Assembly (NCBI GenBank): GCA_001695595.3
Contig: MBPM02000002.1
Span: forward strand, 620,001-684,000
Source: Plasmopara viticola
Taxonomy: Eukaryota > Oomycota > Peronosporomycetes > Peronosporales > Peronosporaceae
DNA: 64,000 nucleotides
Reading direction: 5' to 3'
Shown: piece after piece, positions 21,115 through 33,379 of the stretch
How the letters are laid out: each line of letters begins with the position of its first letter
Position numbering within the stretch: position 1 is the stretch's first letter
The notes under the pieces: model-generated
Database searches by the model: none
Told to the model about the DNA's origin: nothing
What the model saw: the letters and a program-made list of their open reading frames with translations, nothing else
Translations under genes and position numbers: made by a program

Positions 21115-22992
21115 TTATTTGCGGTGATTGGAAGAATCGGCAAATACCACATTTGTAGCCCCTCGCTTGGAATGGATGTTTTTACTATTGCTGTGTCCCG
21201 AATTGATAGCATTATGAATGCGACGCATGCCTTTTAGTGTACGTACTTTCAATTCATCTCGCGTCAGAGGGTGCATTGCGTTATCAAAATCGCCGTCATC
21301 CGAGGAATAATCGTCGAGATTGGGTGGATTGATCTGGAGTGGCTCTAGTCCCATCGGTGCAACTGGACCCGCACCAAGGAGCGAATGCAGGGTCACGACT
21401 GCCCCCTTTGTGCCACCTGCGGCACCCACTGCCACTGAAGCAGGTTCAATGCTTGCAAATAAAGCGTCTTGGTTGGCAACATTGTTGTCAATGTTATTCT
21501 TTGACGCGTCGAGAACGGCCAATGCATTGGATTGATGCAAAATCTCGGTTGTCCTTTCCTCAATGGCCCCTAAATACGCCATTAAATTGGCTTCAGTGAC
21601 CATGGAATCTCCCACGAGTTCCACCATCACTTGCGTATTGCACTCAATCTTTGTAAACAAAGAGTGAATGGCTTGTTTAATCACATTGACAGTCGTTTGC
21701 ACTTCAGCACAGCGCCTTTCACACTTCTGAGCTGCGAGTTCCGTTTGCGCAACTTGTGTCTCAAGGTCACGTAGCAACTGTTGATGGTGGCCACCACTCT
21801 TATCGCGTTGCCGTTCCGTAGCTTGTTCCTCATTGCCACTCCAACGACGTTCTTTGTCACGAAGGCCAGCAATCCAGTCTTCGAGTCTCTCAATCTCGTC
21901 ATTTTGTGCATTCACGTAATTGAACAATGAAAAATTCTGATCTTCTTTTTGAATAAAGGCACTCACAAGGTGTTCTAAATCGTCAGTTTGAGTGGCAGCT
22001 TTGATTTTCAACAAAGCCTCTTCAAAGTGGTGCACCCGCTCGACAGAGACTTGCACCTGGACCTTTTCCGTAGCGGTCCCCCACGTCCCCTTTTGCAACT
22101 TCTGCTTTGCCTCCTTCTCTTCTTCCAAACCTCCTTTTCCCCCACTTCGACTCCGTCGATCCTTTCCAGCATCACTTGCAACCCCTCCTTTGGTGTCCTC
22201 AAGCTTTTCAATCAAGTCCAACAAAGCGCGTCGATGCGCTTCAATGTCCGCACGACTTTCATCTTGCAACGCTTGCAACTCGCGTTGCGCGTCATCCCGC
22301 TCTTCGTACGCTTGGTTACTCGACTCAATCGCTTGCGCCATCTGTCGCTTCTTCTCGCCATGTTCACGCTCGAGTTTGCGGTAAATGGTATCAAACACCC
22401 CTCGCTCGCGTCGCAAATTATCAATTTCTTCGCGCAACGTTTTGTTCTGCGCCAGTGTTTCGTTAAACTTAATCAGCGACTTGTCCAAGCGATTTTCAAG
22501 AATCCGAATCTGTTTCAAAACCAATTGTTGATTCTCTTTGGCAGCATTGACGCCACCCATGTGTTTCTTTTGATGCAACACCTTGTGGCGCATGATTCGA
22601 ATCTGTTGAGTCAATGTTTCCAAACGTTTCGTCTCGCCAACGTTTTTACGATAATAAGTGTCGAGTTGGTCATGCAACCGATCCATCTCTTCTTGTTGCT
22701 GTGCTAATGTCCCTTCCTTCAAATGACGATCTGCGAGACTCAATTCAGCTTTCATGTCTTCATTGTCTTTGCGCAGATTTTCAATCACACTTTGCTGGCG
22801 ACGCATGACCTGATGGGTCTCGTCGGCATAAACTTTGCGATTCAGTTCCATGTTGCGATATTCACGTTGCAATTGCGTCAGATCCGTGCCATGATGGCTT
22901 CCAGTCGACTGCATCGTCGTTAAAGGACCACTGCTGTTCTTAACCTTCTTGAAAAAAAAACGTAACGGATGAATTGAATTGGGTCGAGGCAT
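21115..22992 (-). CDS. Outer dynein arm docking complex protein (CCDC63/CCDC114/ODA1-like coiled coil)
   Basis: Up to 625 residues, almost all coiled coil. The N-terminal block LQREYRNMELNRKVYADE, followed by QSVIENLRKDNEDMKAEL, matches the start of the ODA-DC2 family. A later block, FSLFNYVNAQNDEIERLED, matches its conserved central motif. In algae and animals this family anchors outer dynein arms on axonemal doublet microtubules. Here that implies motile zoospore flagella; this is inference, and the homology is called by eye. The true start may be Met27 (22914, MQSTGSHHG), because the preceding 26 residues come from a low-complexity stretch with an A9 run that could also be intronic. The C-terminal 150 residues (Gly/Ala- and Asp-rich) look disordered. 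Confidence 0.8.
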   Translation of the reverse strand: MPRPNSIHPLRFFFKKVKNSSGPLTTMQSTGSHHGTDLTQLQREYRNMELNRKVYADETHQVMRRQQSVIENLRKDNEDMKAELSLADRHLKEGTLAQQQEEMDRLHDQLDTYYRKNVGETKRLETLTQQIRIMRHKVLHQKKHMGGVNAAKENQQLVLKQIRILENRLDKSLIKFNETLAQNKTLREEIDNLRRERGVFDTIYRKLEREHGEKKRQMAQAIESSNQAYEERDDAQRELQALQDESRADIEAHRRALLDLIEKLEDTKGGVASDAGKDRRSRSGGKGGLEEEKEAKQKLQKGTWGTATEKVQVQVSVERVHHFEEALLKIKAATQTDDLEHLVSAFIQKEDQNFSLFNYVNAQNDEIERLEDWIAGLRDKERRWSGNEEQATERQRDKSGGHHQQLLRDLETQVAQTELAAQKCERRCAEVQTTVNVIKQAIHSLFTKIECNTQVMVELVGDSMVTEANLMAYLGAIEERTTEILHQSNALAVLDASKNNIDNNVANQDALFASIEPASVAVGAAGGTKGAVVTLHSLLGAGPVAPMGLEPLQINPPNLDDYSSDDGDFDNAMHPLTRDELKVRTLKGMRRIHNAINSGHSNSKNIHSKRGATNVVFADSSNHRK

Positions 22993-23298
22993 CGATGGTA
23001 CAATGGGTTAACTCTCTTGTGAGGTTTTTCTTGACGATATACATTTTTGGAGGTAGGATGGCATTCTCAAGCATTAGCTGTCATCATAGAATGGAAGCTC
23101 AAGCGTCAAAGAAGGAAAACGTGGGCACGAGTGACCAATGTTTGAAGGATTTTTATGGCTGCAGTCACTGTACGGCAGGGCTGAGCATTTTCTGCCCCTT
23201 TTTGTTTTTACACGACCTTAGAATAAACTAGCAGGCTTTTGACATGATGATGGTATTTTCTTGATAGCTTAATATATTGCTTTCTAATCGCTGAATTT

Positions 23299-23619
23299 TT
23301 GAGATCGATGTTCTTCAATTATCTTCGAAGTGAGTGGATATTCACATTCTTGTGTATTGATCACAACAACAAAGCTATCATGGGAATTGTTATGTTTCAT
23401 AGATTCACTGCCTTACCTATGGCAGAGAACTTATCACTATTTAGATATGTTTTAGAATTACCATTACGCATACAAGATGTAGATAAATTCTTTTATTCTT
23501 TAGAAGATGCTGCGAGCCGCGTCCAAGGCCGTAAAATTGGTTCATACCAGCATGCAAAAGTTGCTCTATCTTTATCATTACAAGTTAGCGTTTCGGAGAT
23601 GTGTATAGTTAAGGGGTAG
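23299..23619 (+). CDS. unrecognised AT-rich ORF (106 codons), possible gene fragment
   Basis: An open frame of 106 codons in noticeably AT-rich sequence. It encodes aromatic-rich, globular-looking protein (SLFRYVLELPLRIQDVDKFF, then FYSLEDAASRVQGRKIG). Codon choice is more A/T-ending than in the neighbouring genes. No family is recognised. It could be a fragment of a real gene, an organelle-derived insert, or chance. Confidence 0.25.
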   Translation: MRSMFFNYLRSEWIFTFLCIDHNNKAIMGIVMFHRFTALPMAENLSLFRYVLELPLRIQDVDKFFYSLEDAASRVQGRKIGSYQHAKVALSLSLQVSVSEMCIVKG

Positions 23620-26600
23620 ATACCCAAAAAGTTTTCACCCTTAAGAAGACACATTTCCTTCTGAATGAACGACCGCTAAGCTGGTCATGATCGCTGACGA
23701 TTAAATGTACATTGCTCTTACATATCCTTTAAATGAGAGACCGAGCTAAGAGCTGGGCACCTTGGCCAGTTAAATGGCAAATTAAGGCCCTATATTTACG
23801 CAAAAAGTATCTAGAGCAACATTTCTTTCCAGCAAGCCTTGATTTCATCAACGTTTAAACTTCCTTGCATGCGAGCTGGGGAAGCGTGGGCTAAAGATTC
23901 ATGAGTTAAGGCTTCCTTGAGCAGGCCATCGTGACTGTGCTCATAGATGGCTCCGGGGAAGGTCCGCCTTGTACCTAGACATTTGCAGTGCCGGCAGCGA
24001 AGTATGAAACTGCTATCTACATCATTGTCTTAAGAAAGTTAGCTACAAATAGGTTCGTTCCTTTGATAAATCGAGAATGGGCAATTTCTCGGCCCACGGG
24101 ACTCCTAATTGTGACCGCTATCTTGGATCCAGTCTTATTACAACCATAAATAGCATCGTCCGCTGGTATAAGCATGTGGTCTTAGCTTGAGGATACTGAT
24201 GAAATGAGTTTTCGTTTTGCAACAAGTTTTAAGAAAGTCGTTGGCAAGAGCATCACGCTTAGAGCCAAGAAGCACCGGTCATTAGCAGATATGGGGAGAC
24301 CTGAGATCCGGACGAGACACCAGCAGCAGTGAAGTACGCAATCAAGTATAAGACAAACTGTTTTGAGCCTTGGTCGACTACTGAGCGTCGAAAACTCCGC
24401 GATTAAAAATAACTTAAGTATGCCAAAACAAATTGACTGACGCATAAAGATTCAGCGAAAACAGATAATTTTTTGGTTCGGCGGGCTCACGGACAATACT
24501 GGCCTAAAAAAGACCTGTAGTCTGTATACTCAGCATAGTTTTTTTCTTTGTTCTTGATATGACTCGAACCGGAAAATGCCACGGCCAATTAGCACATGTC
24601 ATAGGGGCCAGCCGCTTGAGGCCGTGGAACAGAGATTTTGGTTAGTCATTGTCCCATTCGTGTTGTGCCCCCGGCTTCTTCGAAAGATAGCTCTGGCAGC
24701 TAGACGTCAAAAGCAAATGTGCGGTGCATCGAAAGTACAACAATCTTTTCAAAAGTTAAACCCGAGGACAGCATAAAAAAACCATTGTTGGGTAGCCAAA
24801 TTTTGCTGGCATCACCGTCGTTTAAGACGTCGAAGACTGCGTTTTAAATGTGGGCATTACAGTTCCCAAGGTGTACACCATTATTCTACCATCTACGGGT
24901 AGCAATTTTCAAAAGCGACTAACATAGGTGTATTTAAGACAAAAAAGACGATATGAAAGTAGCACAGTATTCTACCATGTGCGGGTAGCAAAATTTGCAT
25001 GAATAGACTCGAATCGAGGAAAGCATCCTTGGTTGTCTCTTGCGATCCCGTCGCAGACAAAGGTAAATACAATTGGTTGCTCAACGAATTGTTGTATCAC
25101 AGTACTGCGCGGACCAGTGGTGTCAGAAGTGCAGAATTTGGAGTTATAAAGCTACTGGGTTGAATGTGTTGATGGGAAGAAGTATTTGAGAGGCACTGTT
25201 TTAAAAATCGAATCCTCCTCTTGAGAAATCAGCACATTTTCCATATTAGATGAAATTGCTTTTGGTCAACCGCAGAGAATTGGGTGAACCACCAGGGATT
25301 ATGACGTAGAGCCAATTACTATGAACGAAAGCTTTTCGCTCGCGAGCTAATAATTTGGCTCGCTTACCTTGTGAATCATGCCTTTAGATGTGTGCCGGCT
25401 TTGTCGAAATGCGAAGCGCCAAAAGCGCAATTTTATGACATGCCTCAACGTGCGACCAAACGTCGTTTGATTACCTACCAATATTGATGCCTTAATTTCA
25501 TGTTGCAACGCCCATACTCAGTCTTGCTGGATCCATTAAATCGGCGTTCAAAGGTGTAAGAATCAGAATATTTGCAGCACTTCACAAGAAGCTCACGGAG
25601 CCCAGACAGGCAGCTTGCTTTAATGTCGTAAAAGGCCGCTCCCACCTCGAGCTTACATCCTTTTTTCGGAGCAACTAATCCTGCGCACACAGGTGTAAGA
25701 ATATAATATTGCCTTCGGGATTTCTCCGGTGGATCAAGCAGTAGCTTTTTCAAAAAGTTTTGGAGTTTCGTAGCCTTTTACGAGGAGATGAACTGCCTAA
25801 GCCTGCCATAGGTCGTAACAACGTCTAGAAATTTTTAGTGGCTTTAGACTTGGCCGGTTAAGACTCTTATGACCAATATCGCGGTAGCTATTGTCAGCAT
25901 TAGTCGCAGCCGTGCTCGTCTTATTTCCAAGGTCAGGTGCGAGAGCAACGCTTTAAAGAGGTGCTACACGCCTCATTAAAACTGTGTTAGGGTCAAAATT
26001 TGTGTGGATCATGACTTTTTCGAGATAATTTACATACATTTTAAATGCATCCATAACATCCTGGAAAAATTGATGGCGTACGTCGACACATTTGCCTATC
26101 TAGTTTAGGAGAAGGTAAGATCAAATAAATTTTCTAGATTACCGAGCTTATTTGTCCAAAATATAATTTTCGTATCTGAATTCTTTTATTTCCAATCAAT
26201 ATACATGCTTACACGTTTATATATTAGACTGAATTATATATATTGCTCATCCTACGTGACTATAATCGCATTTCTTCCTGGCCTCTTTAACCAATCGTAA
26301 AAGAATTTCGGCTTAAATCAGATATCCGATTATCATAGCCATCTCACCATAACTTGTAAAAGCATTTCTGCTCCTAAAAGCAACTAAAGCTCTCACGGGT
26401 GTCGTGTCCAGTATATTAGAAGGATATGAAACCCAATGACGCATAGAGCACACTATCAAGTGCAAATCTGGTTTTTGTTAGCTTCTGAGTCAACCAAAGT
26501 CGTACTTTAGCGCACATATTCCTCAGTGCAAATTTAAGTACACAGCTGTCTCTTTCCGTTTTTGTTTAAAGAAGGTTTGGTGTTGACAGCTGGTGAATTT

Positions 26601-28922
26601 AATTTAATGACCGTTTGCTAAAGAGCAACAATCTTTTGTGAATCCTTATCTTACTACATCGGATCCGGAAGGCCATTGCATTTGAAAAACCCGACTTACA
26701 AATTGTCGCACATTTTTATTTGCTAAAGATACGAGTCGGTACGCAAACACTATCATACAGCAACTTTTAAAAAGCCAAAGACAAAGTCGACGCTTGTGAA
26801 TTTTCAAGTCAAATTACAATGTAGACAACGTTTGAGCCGCAGGTTTGACCCTTTCACAGGTCTCACGGTCTTGCACCATCCGCGTGTTTATTTAAAAAAT
26901 CTCACAAAAGGCTTCACCTCGACCAAAATGACATTTTGTTGGCAACGCCCCCACAGTTAAGTGCGCTTATATTTCTCGCCGTTCGGAACGAAAATTCGGA
27001 GTGGATCCTGCACATAGACAGAAGCAAGGCGAACTCCTTATTTACCCACAGCGATGCTGCTGTCATCGATGTTCTGAGTCGGCGATAAGACTTTGGCACC
27101 TTTTCTTCAAAGAAAAATCGCAGAGAGGGCTCTAGACTTATGGCAGTTGTCTTACAATTTCGCTGTTTAACTCAGCTGATATGGGGCTAAATAGTAAAAT
27201 AGTCTGCGCGAAAGCACGGTTGCAAACACGTTAAGCTTGCCAGGCCTGCATTAAGCGCGAAAAATCTTGTTATCTGACAGATGACACCCACCTTGTCATC
27301 GCGTAGAAGTTATCGCCAGCCTCGAGGATGAGCGCTTTTGAATCCACTGTAAATGGCTTTAATTTCAAGATCCACTTGGAACTTCATCAACAATTTATAA
27401 CGCCATCTCACTAGCGGTGAAATTTCATCCGGCAGCCCTTATTTGCCTGAGCTTGAGCGACATTGCTCGCCAATGATCGTCTTTTATAAAGCTGCAGAAG
27501 CGTGTAGCTGATACCTTAGTCAGAGAAATCGCGATCGACGCTCAACGAATTTGATTTGTCAGAAAAGATGTCTACTACTAGATGTTTTTTGTTGATTGTA
27601 AAAAAAAATTGCTTACTATTTCAGCAAGACAGCAGACCCTAATGTCCTCTTTATCTTGATCGTGCAGAGCTTTTGCGAGACCTACACAGCCAAAAAATGT
27701 ACTTGTGTTCAAAGTTGGCAAGGCCGTCCTTTTTTAAAATTCTTTTTAAAACATTGCGTACATCAAGCAAAAGTGGCTCCAACTTCCTTGGGTCAATGGC
27801 TACTTAAAATGTAGCCGATGTCTGCCTTGTTAACTGTTGTCATATTTAGAGGACTTTTCTAGTCCTCATAACCTAAATATCCCGCCACAGATAATCAAAA
27901 TGTGCCTTACAAGACGACTGATCTTTTTAATGGCGGCTATGTGCAGCCTATTGTCAAAGTATGGTTAGGCGAGTCGGAATAATTGCATAAATAAACGATT
28001 TACGTCACTGAGACATTTAATAACCCTTGGGATGTCACTAGCTCCACAAAATATTTGACTAGGCGTACTAAAGGCATAATCAACTTTCTTGTTTGGACTT
28101 GGAAGTAATTGGTTACAAAATCCAGTGCACTGCACAAAAGCACCAAAACAAGTTGTAAACCAGCATAATATGCCACCTTAGATGGTAATTAAAAGTAATG
28201 TTCAATGTCAATTATCGTGACATCCAGGAATCGATTTGGTATCTCATTACCCATTTTCTGCAGAGCTATATTACTTCCCAATAGTGGCACTTTGCTGCTT
28301 CTTTTGCCTTACGAACGGTAATATGTTACTCTCAGTTGGTATGCTACAGACGCTACCTGTGAAGTCATGAAACCCACAATTAAAACACTACCTTTAGTAG
28401 CTTCGGTAGCATGTGCTATCAGTAAAGTCAACTATTCACTTCAACTACATCATAACGGCTATTTTAATGTTCATTTCGAACGTGTTTTTCCCAAGCTATT
28501 TTTTGAAGGGGTCGCAAGTACAACAAATGGGTACATATGTCACATTAAAGCCCTCTGCGCAAAATTGGGAGGCTAGCACTTTTGGCCTTGCTTTGCCATC
28601 CAATCCAGTCCTTGTCCTTTTCTGGTTTCGGTATTTCAAAGACCAAGTCGTCTTCGTTGATGTTAACAGCAAAATGCTATTGAAACCACCAAAACTTGTA
28701 GCCAGACCTATCCCAACCCAAGAAATGCGTAAGGTCGTCCCATGCGACTTGATCTTCTTGCACTCTCTCAGACCATCAAAGAAGCAGCTTTGGCTGTCCG
28801 CATTAATTGTCGACGCAATATTGTTTTTGTGATTTTGGGTCATCCGAAACTCAAATTGGTTTGCTCAACCTCATTTAACATTTTTGGTTTTGCCGTGGAA
28901 AAGTTTCTATTTATCGCTTAGG

Positions 28923-28968
28923 AGTTTTAAGTGTTATAGTCATACAGTTTTAAGTGTTGTAGTTACAC
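28923..28968. repeat. 23-bp imperfect tandem duplication
   Basis: Two adjacent copies of a 23-bp unit beginning AGTTTTAAGTGTT, differing at about four positions, in gene-poor sequence. Confidence 0.7.
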
Positions 28969-30200
28969 AGCTAACACGAGAGCTTCGTTTGCCTTAAAAT
29001 AAACGACATATTCTAGGCTTTAAGAGTTTGGCTTCTGATTGTTACCTCCCCGGGTTCCTGGATGAGACATAGATCCACTTTGTCGGCTCTCGCCGTCGAA
29101 GGAATGAACCATCTGTCTTCGCTTGCCACAGCTATTTTAGTAGATGATGCTTCGCTCGACAGCGTTTGAGTCCGTTGGGACTGGGTTTGAGTAAGTAGTT
29201 CCACAGGCACCACTACTCGGACATGTACGCTGTGGCCGAAACTCTTCTTGAAGCGCGATTCGGATCGCTTTTTTATCGTCTCTCCCTGCGCTTACGAAAG
29301 TTTGGAGTCTGGGCGCGCAGATGAACTGAAACCAAAATGACTCCTTTGCTGTCGACATTTTTAAATTTTTAATACATCCATGAAGTTCAGGCCTCTGCTG
29401 CTTGTAGGCAAAAAAGTAGAGACGCTGACTGAAATTAAAGTTCGCCGAAATTAACGTGCTTCCGGGACACGAAACATTTGAGTGATGTATTTACACGGGT
29501 GACACCCTAGTGCAAACGCAACGCAAACTTGATCATCGGTGATCTTGGCCATATTAATGGCTATTTCTACCTCCTTTATGTAGGATAAGAGATACAAAAT
29601 TCCTGATCCGGCTTAGACCCCACAATAGGTGCTACCGCCGGGGCAACCCGACTTCCTAGACCCTAAAATATAAAACTTGTTGGTGAAGCTCGAGCGCCGT
29701 GACGCGCACTGTTTGCTTCGCAACAGGGCAAAAGTGCAGTGCGGTTGCCTCTTTAGGTCTATAAGCGCCAAATTTCTCAAGCAGCGCAATTTGTGCGTCT
29801 GACAGACGCACTTAGATAGTGCGATCAGTTTTGGAGGAATACTTTAGCCGATCTACCCAGCGTATGCGAAGTATTAACGACGAACGCTACGGATTACACA
29901 AAACGTTTGTCATAGTAGGCGCGCAGCATTTCCATGGTGTACGACCTTCCGAAGAACGGCTATCCACCATCCACGGTCCTAAGGACACGAAGTGTTCAAG
30001 AAATTGCAATTTAACGACTGCTTTAGTCAGTGCAGTAATTATGCACCTAGAAAATTAGGACTATATTTTACTATACATACCTGTCTAAGTACGGATGGCT
30101 TGTACTACAAAATGCTCAGACTAGAATTACAACACTTTCAAAAAATTAAAACGGCAATTTAAAAGCTTCTAGATGTCAAAAAAGCATTGGTTGATGCAAC

Positions 30201-30836
30201 TCATGTTTCCTTGTCATCAGATCGCTGTCGGTCATACACCGTGCACACGAGACGATCGCATACATTCTGTTGAGACTGCAATCGTTTGACAAGCTCTTCA
30301 AGCTGAGCGTATTTCAATGCTAGTTGCTCTTGCTTGTCAACGAGTTGCTGGTATTTTTCAGCAATTTTTTTATTGTCCGTTCGCAATTGCGCGACATCGT
30401 TTTCCAAATTGACAATCACCGTGTGTGTTGCCTCATTCTCAAGAGGCGTTGGCATTACTTGAATTTCTCCCATAGTGACTGTCACATCCACTGGCCCATT
30501 ATCGGTCTTTTTCTTTTTAAAACTGGGCTCACTGAGTTGCAAGGTAGTACCGTTGACCTTTTTTGCCTTTGCTGTTGCCACAATGGGCTCCCGGGCTGCC
30601 AAGCAGCTTTCCCACAACAAGTCGATAAATTGGTCTCGTACTTGTAACCCAACGACACTACTCGAGCCAATGCGATGTGCACACGCAGCTTTCAGTGTAT
30701 CGACACTTAGGCGTGCCAATCCCGCTCGAAAAGCAAGAAAGCCACACGATGGTGCAATCGTTGCCATATAGTCACAGACGTCACAATCTGGTGTTGCCAT
30801 TTTGTCGGCAAATCCGCAACTGAACTGTTCCATCAT
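30201..30836 (-). CDS. uncharacterised protein with C-terminal coiled coil
   Basis: 211 codons open; Met13 (MATPDCDVCDYM, at 30800) is the more natural start. The first 90 residues look globular: FLAFRAGLARLSVDTLKAA, then VRDQFIDLLWESCLAARE. A Lys-rich patch (FKKKKT, a possible nuclear signal) follows. Residues 145-195 form a coiled coil (LENDVAQLRTDNKKIAEKY and on). No family is recognised. Its start region faces the small mitochondrial-type gene about 100 bp away, so the two probably share a divergent promoter. Confidence 0.65.
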   Translation of the reverse strand: MMEQFSCGFADKMATPDCDVCDYMATIAPSCGFLAFRAGLARLSVDTLKAACAHRIGSSSVVGLQVRDQFIDLLWESCLAAREPIVATAKAKKVNGTTLQLSEPSFKKKKTDNGPVDVTVTMGEIQVMPTPLENEATHTVIVNLENDVAQLRTDNKKIAEKYQQLVDKQEQLALKYAQLEELVKRLQSQQNVCDRLVCTVYDRQRSDDKET

Positions 30837-30934
30837 CTGTTTATGCCTTTTGATGATCCCAGATTTATGACAGGACTCTATTTTTTAGGCCGTAAAAAGG
30901 TCATTTCCGTTTCGTCTCTTAATTCGTATCTTTA

Positions 30935-31252
30935 ATGCTGTCCCAAGTGATTAAGTCGCGTCGGCTCGTGCGCTCGTTTGCTTCGGATGCCAAGGAGGAA
31001 GTCACGAAAGCAATGGCGACGCCTGCTCCTGTGGTGGTGAAGAGAGGTGGGAGTTCATTCAAGCAACGCATCATGTCCTTTGGTGTCGGCGTCGCGGTAG
31101 GAGCCGGCTATGGGCTTTACGTCCTCTCACAAGACGTAAAAGAGTCGACACAGCAGATCCAGCACTCGGTGGGAAGCCTCAAGGACGAAATGATTGCACA
31201 AAATGCGTCACTATCTAAGCGAATGGAAGCGCTCGAGAAGAAGAAGCAGTAA
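30935..31252 (+). CDS. small putative mitochondrial membrane protein
   Basis: 105 residues. The N-terminus (MLSQVIKSRRLVRSFASDA) is rich in Arg/Ser and lacks acids until residue 19, like a mitochondrial presequence. A single Gly/Val-rich membrane segment (FGVGVAVGAGYGLYVLS, about 49-66) is followed by a short polar helix or coiled coil ending in EKKKQ. Likely a single-span organelle membrane protein; partners and function are unknown. The call rests on sequence character, not on a recognised family. Confidence 0.65.
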   Translation: MLSQVIKSRRLVRSFASDAKEEVTKAMATPAPVVVKRGGSSFKQRIMSFGVGVAVGAGYGLYVLSQDVKESTQQIQHSVGSLKDEMIAQNASLSKRMEALEKKKQ

Positions 31253-31402
31253 TTATAGGGAGGAAGCTGCATAGGACAATTCTACTCGGACTGCTCTTTT
31301 TCATCCTAACTTTTGGTCCTTTTTTTCTAGTGGTACACAAACTGAATAAGATTCGTGTATTAACATAGAAGTTTGGTCCATTGGTAAAAAAAAAACTAGA
31401 TT

Positions 31403-33379
31403 TTATCCGTACGAAGGGTCCGAGACAGCGGCTACGTCGACTGCAGCACGCTTAACGAGCTGCTGCAAATCGGTTGAGACTAAATCGTACACTTTATCAG
31501 CAAGTTGCATCGACGTGAGTGCACTGCGTAACGAGTCAACGTCGGTGCGAAGACTCGAGTTCACTTCTTGTTTCTCGTCCAGCTGCTTGGATAACGTCAC
31601 AATCCGCTGCTTGTACGTGTAGAGCTCACGTTGCAAAGAGCAAAAGATCGCAGCGTAGCGTTCCCGCAATGCCGTCGTGTCCATCTTGCCCTTGTTGCTA
31701 CTTGCCATAAAATCCTCAATCGCTCTATCTATACAACTCGCATCAATGCTCTCGGGCATTTCCGCATTAACGCTTCCGTCGGCGTTGCTAATACTTCCCA
31801 AGCGTCTCTCAAAGTCGCTATCGCTCGAGTCGCCAGTACTTGACCGTTGACGCAATCGCGTCTTGTCTTCCGCTACCCTTTGCTCGCTTTGATTTTCCAT
31901 GGCTTCAATAATCTGCAAATCAGGAATATCTACAATCGAAATCTGTTTTGCAGCGCGAGGTGAAATCTGATACTGGATCCCCATCTTCTGTGCATTGCCA
32001 ATCAATGCCTCGGCATCCAGTAGCAACGAATCGTCAAGACCTTCCTCTTGATGCCAACCTTCATTCCCAATGCTGCTTAAGCCACTTAGCCGTCTACTCG
32101 AGCTAAGCGACTCGTGATAGTCTTCAATTACTGTACTAGTAGCCGTCGATTCCGGTGGATAGACGCTGCAAGCTTGACTCGTCCTTCGATTCCATGGTAG
32201 ATCGTAGACTGGAGCAAGTTCCTGCGGCTGCTGGTCGAAAGCAAGAGACGGCGTGTATAATCTCAGCATGCAACTCAATCCCAGCAATCCGCCAAAGTTT
32301 GATTTAACACCTACTGGCTGCTTTTTCGGCTTGTCCTCGGGTGCAAGCTTGCGTAGCGTGAGCATTGGCGACGCGCTTCGAGCCATGGGATCCCTAATTG
32401 TTTCATGCGCTACTGCCAATTTGCAGAACGCACGCAAAGTGAGTACGATAATATCCCGCACCGTATTGGATTCGGCTCGAAGGCGCACGTAACATCCGGT
32501 CGCCAGATGTAGATAAAACTCGTTCGAGGTACCGCGTACCATCTCGAGCTACAAGATCAAAAGATACGCAAGTCATTTTCTTAGCGATTTTGCCAAAAAC
32601 AATCCAAGAAAAAGCAACACCTGAATATCCGACGTATACAAACTTTCAAAGGGTGGAATCAGCGACGATTCACATGTTAATCGCACGCGACGATCGTCAA
32701 TTAAGAGCGTCCAGCTTTCCTACAACTCAAGTGTCAACACATGCGTCCATTCTTTTTAAAAACGTCATGATCATACTCGCATCTCCTCTTCGTTAGAATA
32801 TTCACTGCCATCTTGCATCGAAATGCTTTGGATGCCCATGAATAAAACCGACTTGCGCTCGAGGTACATTTCCACCTTGCTGCGCACCTCCGGGTCTTCT
32901 TTAATCGGGCCATACTCGAGCATCTTGGTCTTCACAACATCTTCGTCTTCAATCATGACTTTTGCCAAGATCCGGGCCCCAATATCGTCCGCAGTGGGCG
33001 TGTACCACTCGTCGCACGCGCCTGCAATGACCTGAAACGCCTCCTGTTCGCCGACCGCCCGAAACCACTGGACAGCCACGGGATAACAGCAACACGTTGA
33101 GCGCAGCGGCCGTCCCAAGTACGTGAGGACGTGCATGTGCGTGTGGTGGATTCCTCCTTGCAGCACGCAATTCTCCAGGACGCGGGCGACACTGCAGGGG
33201 CCGACCGAGTCGCAGTGGTCGGCGTCGTGCGTGTAGGCCGGATTCTCCACGCTTTGCGTCGCCATGGGAGCAGTAGGTGTCGAACCAGCTGTGGCCTTTT
33301 TACACTGTAGAGACGACTCGTCCAGTCGTGGAGACGCCGAGATGCCGCGCTTGAGCGAGTCGACCCATCGACTCCGCAT
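31403..33379 (-). CDS. uncharacterised protein with AIR9-like (A9) segment and C-terminal coiled coil
   Basis: Two exons, 33379-32777 and 32548-31403, joined in frame by a 228-nt intron (donor GTATGA at 32776, acceptor CTTGTAG). The product is about 582 residues. Residues of roughly 95-155 (VQWFRAVGEQEAFQVIAGA, then WYTPTADDIGARILAKV) resemble the Ig-like A9 repeats of plant microtubule-associated AIR9. The segment after the splice (FYLHLATGCYVRLRAESNTV) continues a compact fold. Then come a Ser-rich, probably disordered stretch and a coiled coil near the C-terminus (LQRELYTYKQRIVTLSKQL). The AIR9 resemblance suggests a cytoskeletal role, but that is tentative. A TTTTCAG acceptor-like site lies two bases before the chosen ATG, so an upstream exon is possible. 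Confidence 0.65.

Larger units (their letters stand above)
22993..30200. other. 7.2-kb gene-poor block
   Basis: No supportable gene. Open frames are short and interrupted. One AT-rich open stretch at 23299-23619 is listed separately. Small repeats were noticed: a motif TTCTACCATxTxCGGGTAGCAA occurs near 24885 and again near 24971, and an imperfect 23-bp tandem pair sits at 28923-28968. The region between 28.9 and 29.4 kb has somewhat longer minus-strand frames of unknown identity. This pattern is typical of decayed transposon territory in oomycetes, but I cannot name an element. Confidence 0.45.

Noticed and set aside
21988..22707. 239-codon open frame on the + strand
   Set aside because: It is the antisense of the docking-complex coiled coil. 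Its Leu/Phe-rich sequence is what reverse-complemented Lys/Glu-rich codons give.
24541..24600. Possible tRNA B-box on the minus strand (GGTTCGAGTC)
   Set aside because: The flanking bases do not form a T-stem, and no A-box or acceptor stem can be found at the right distance.
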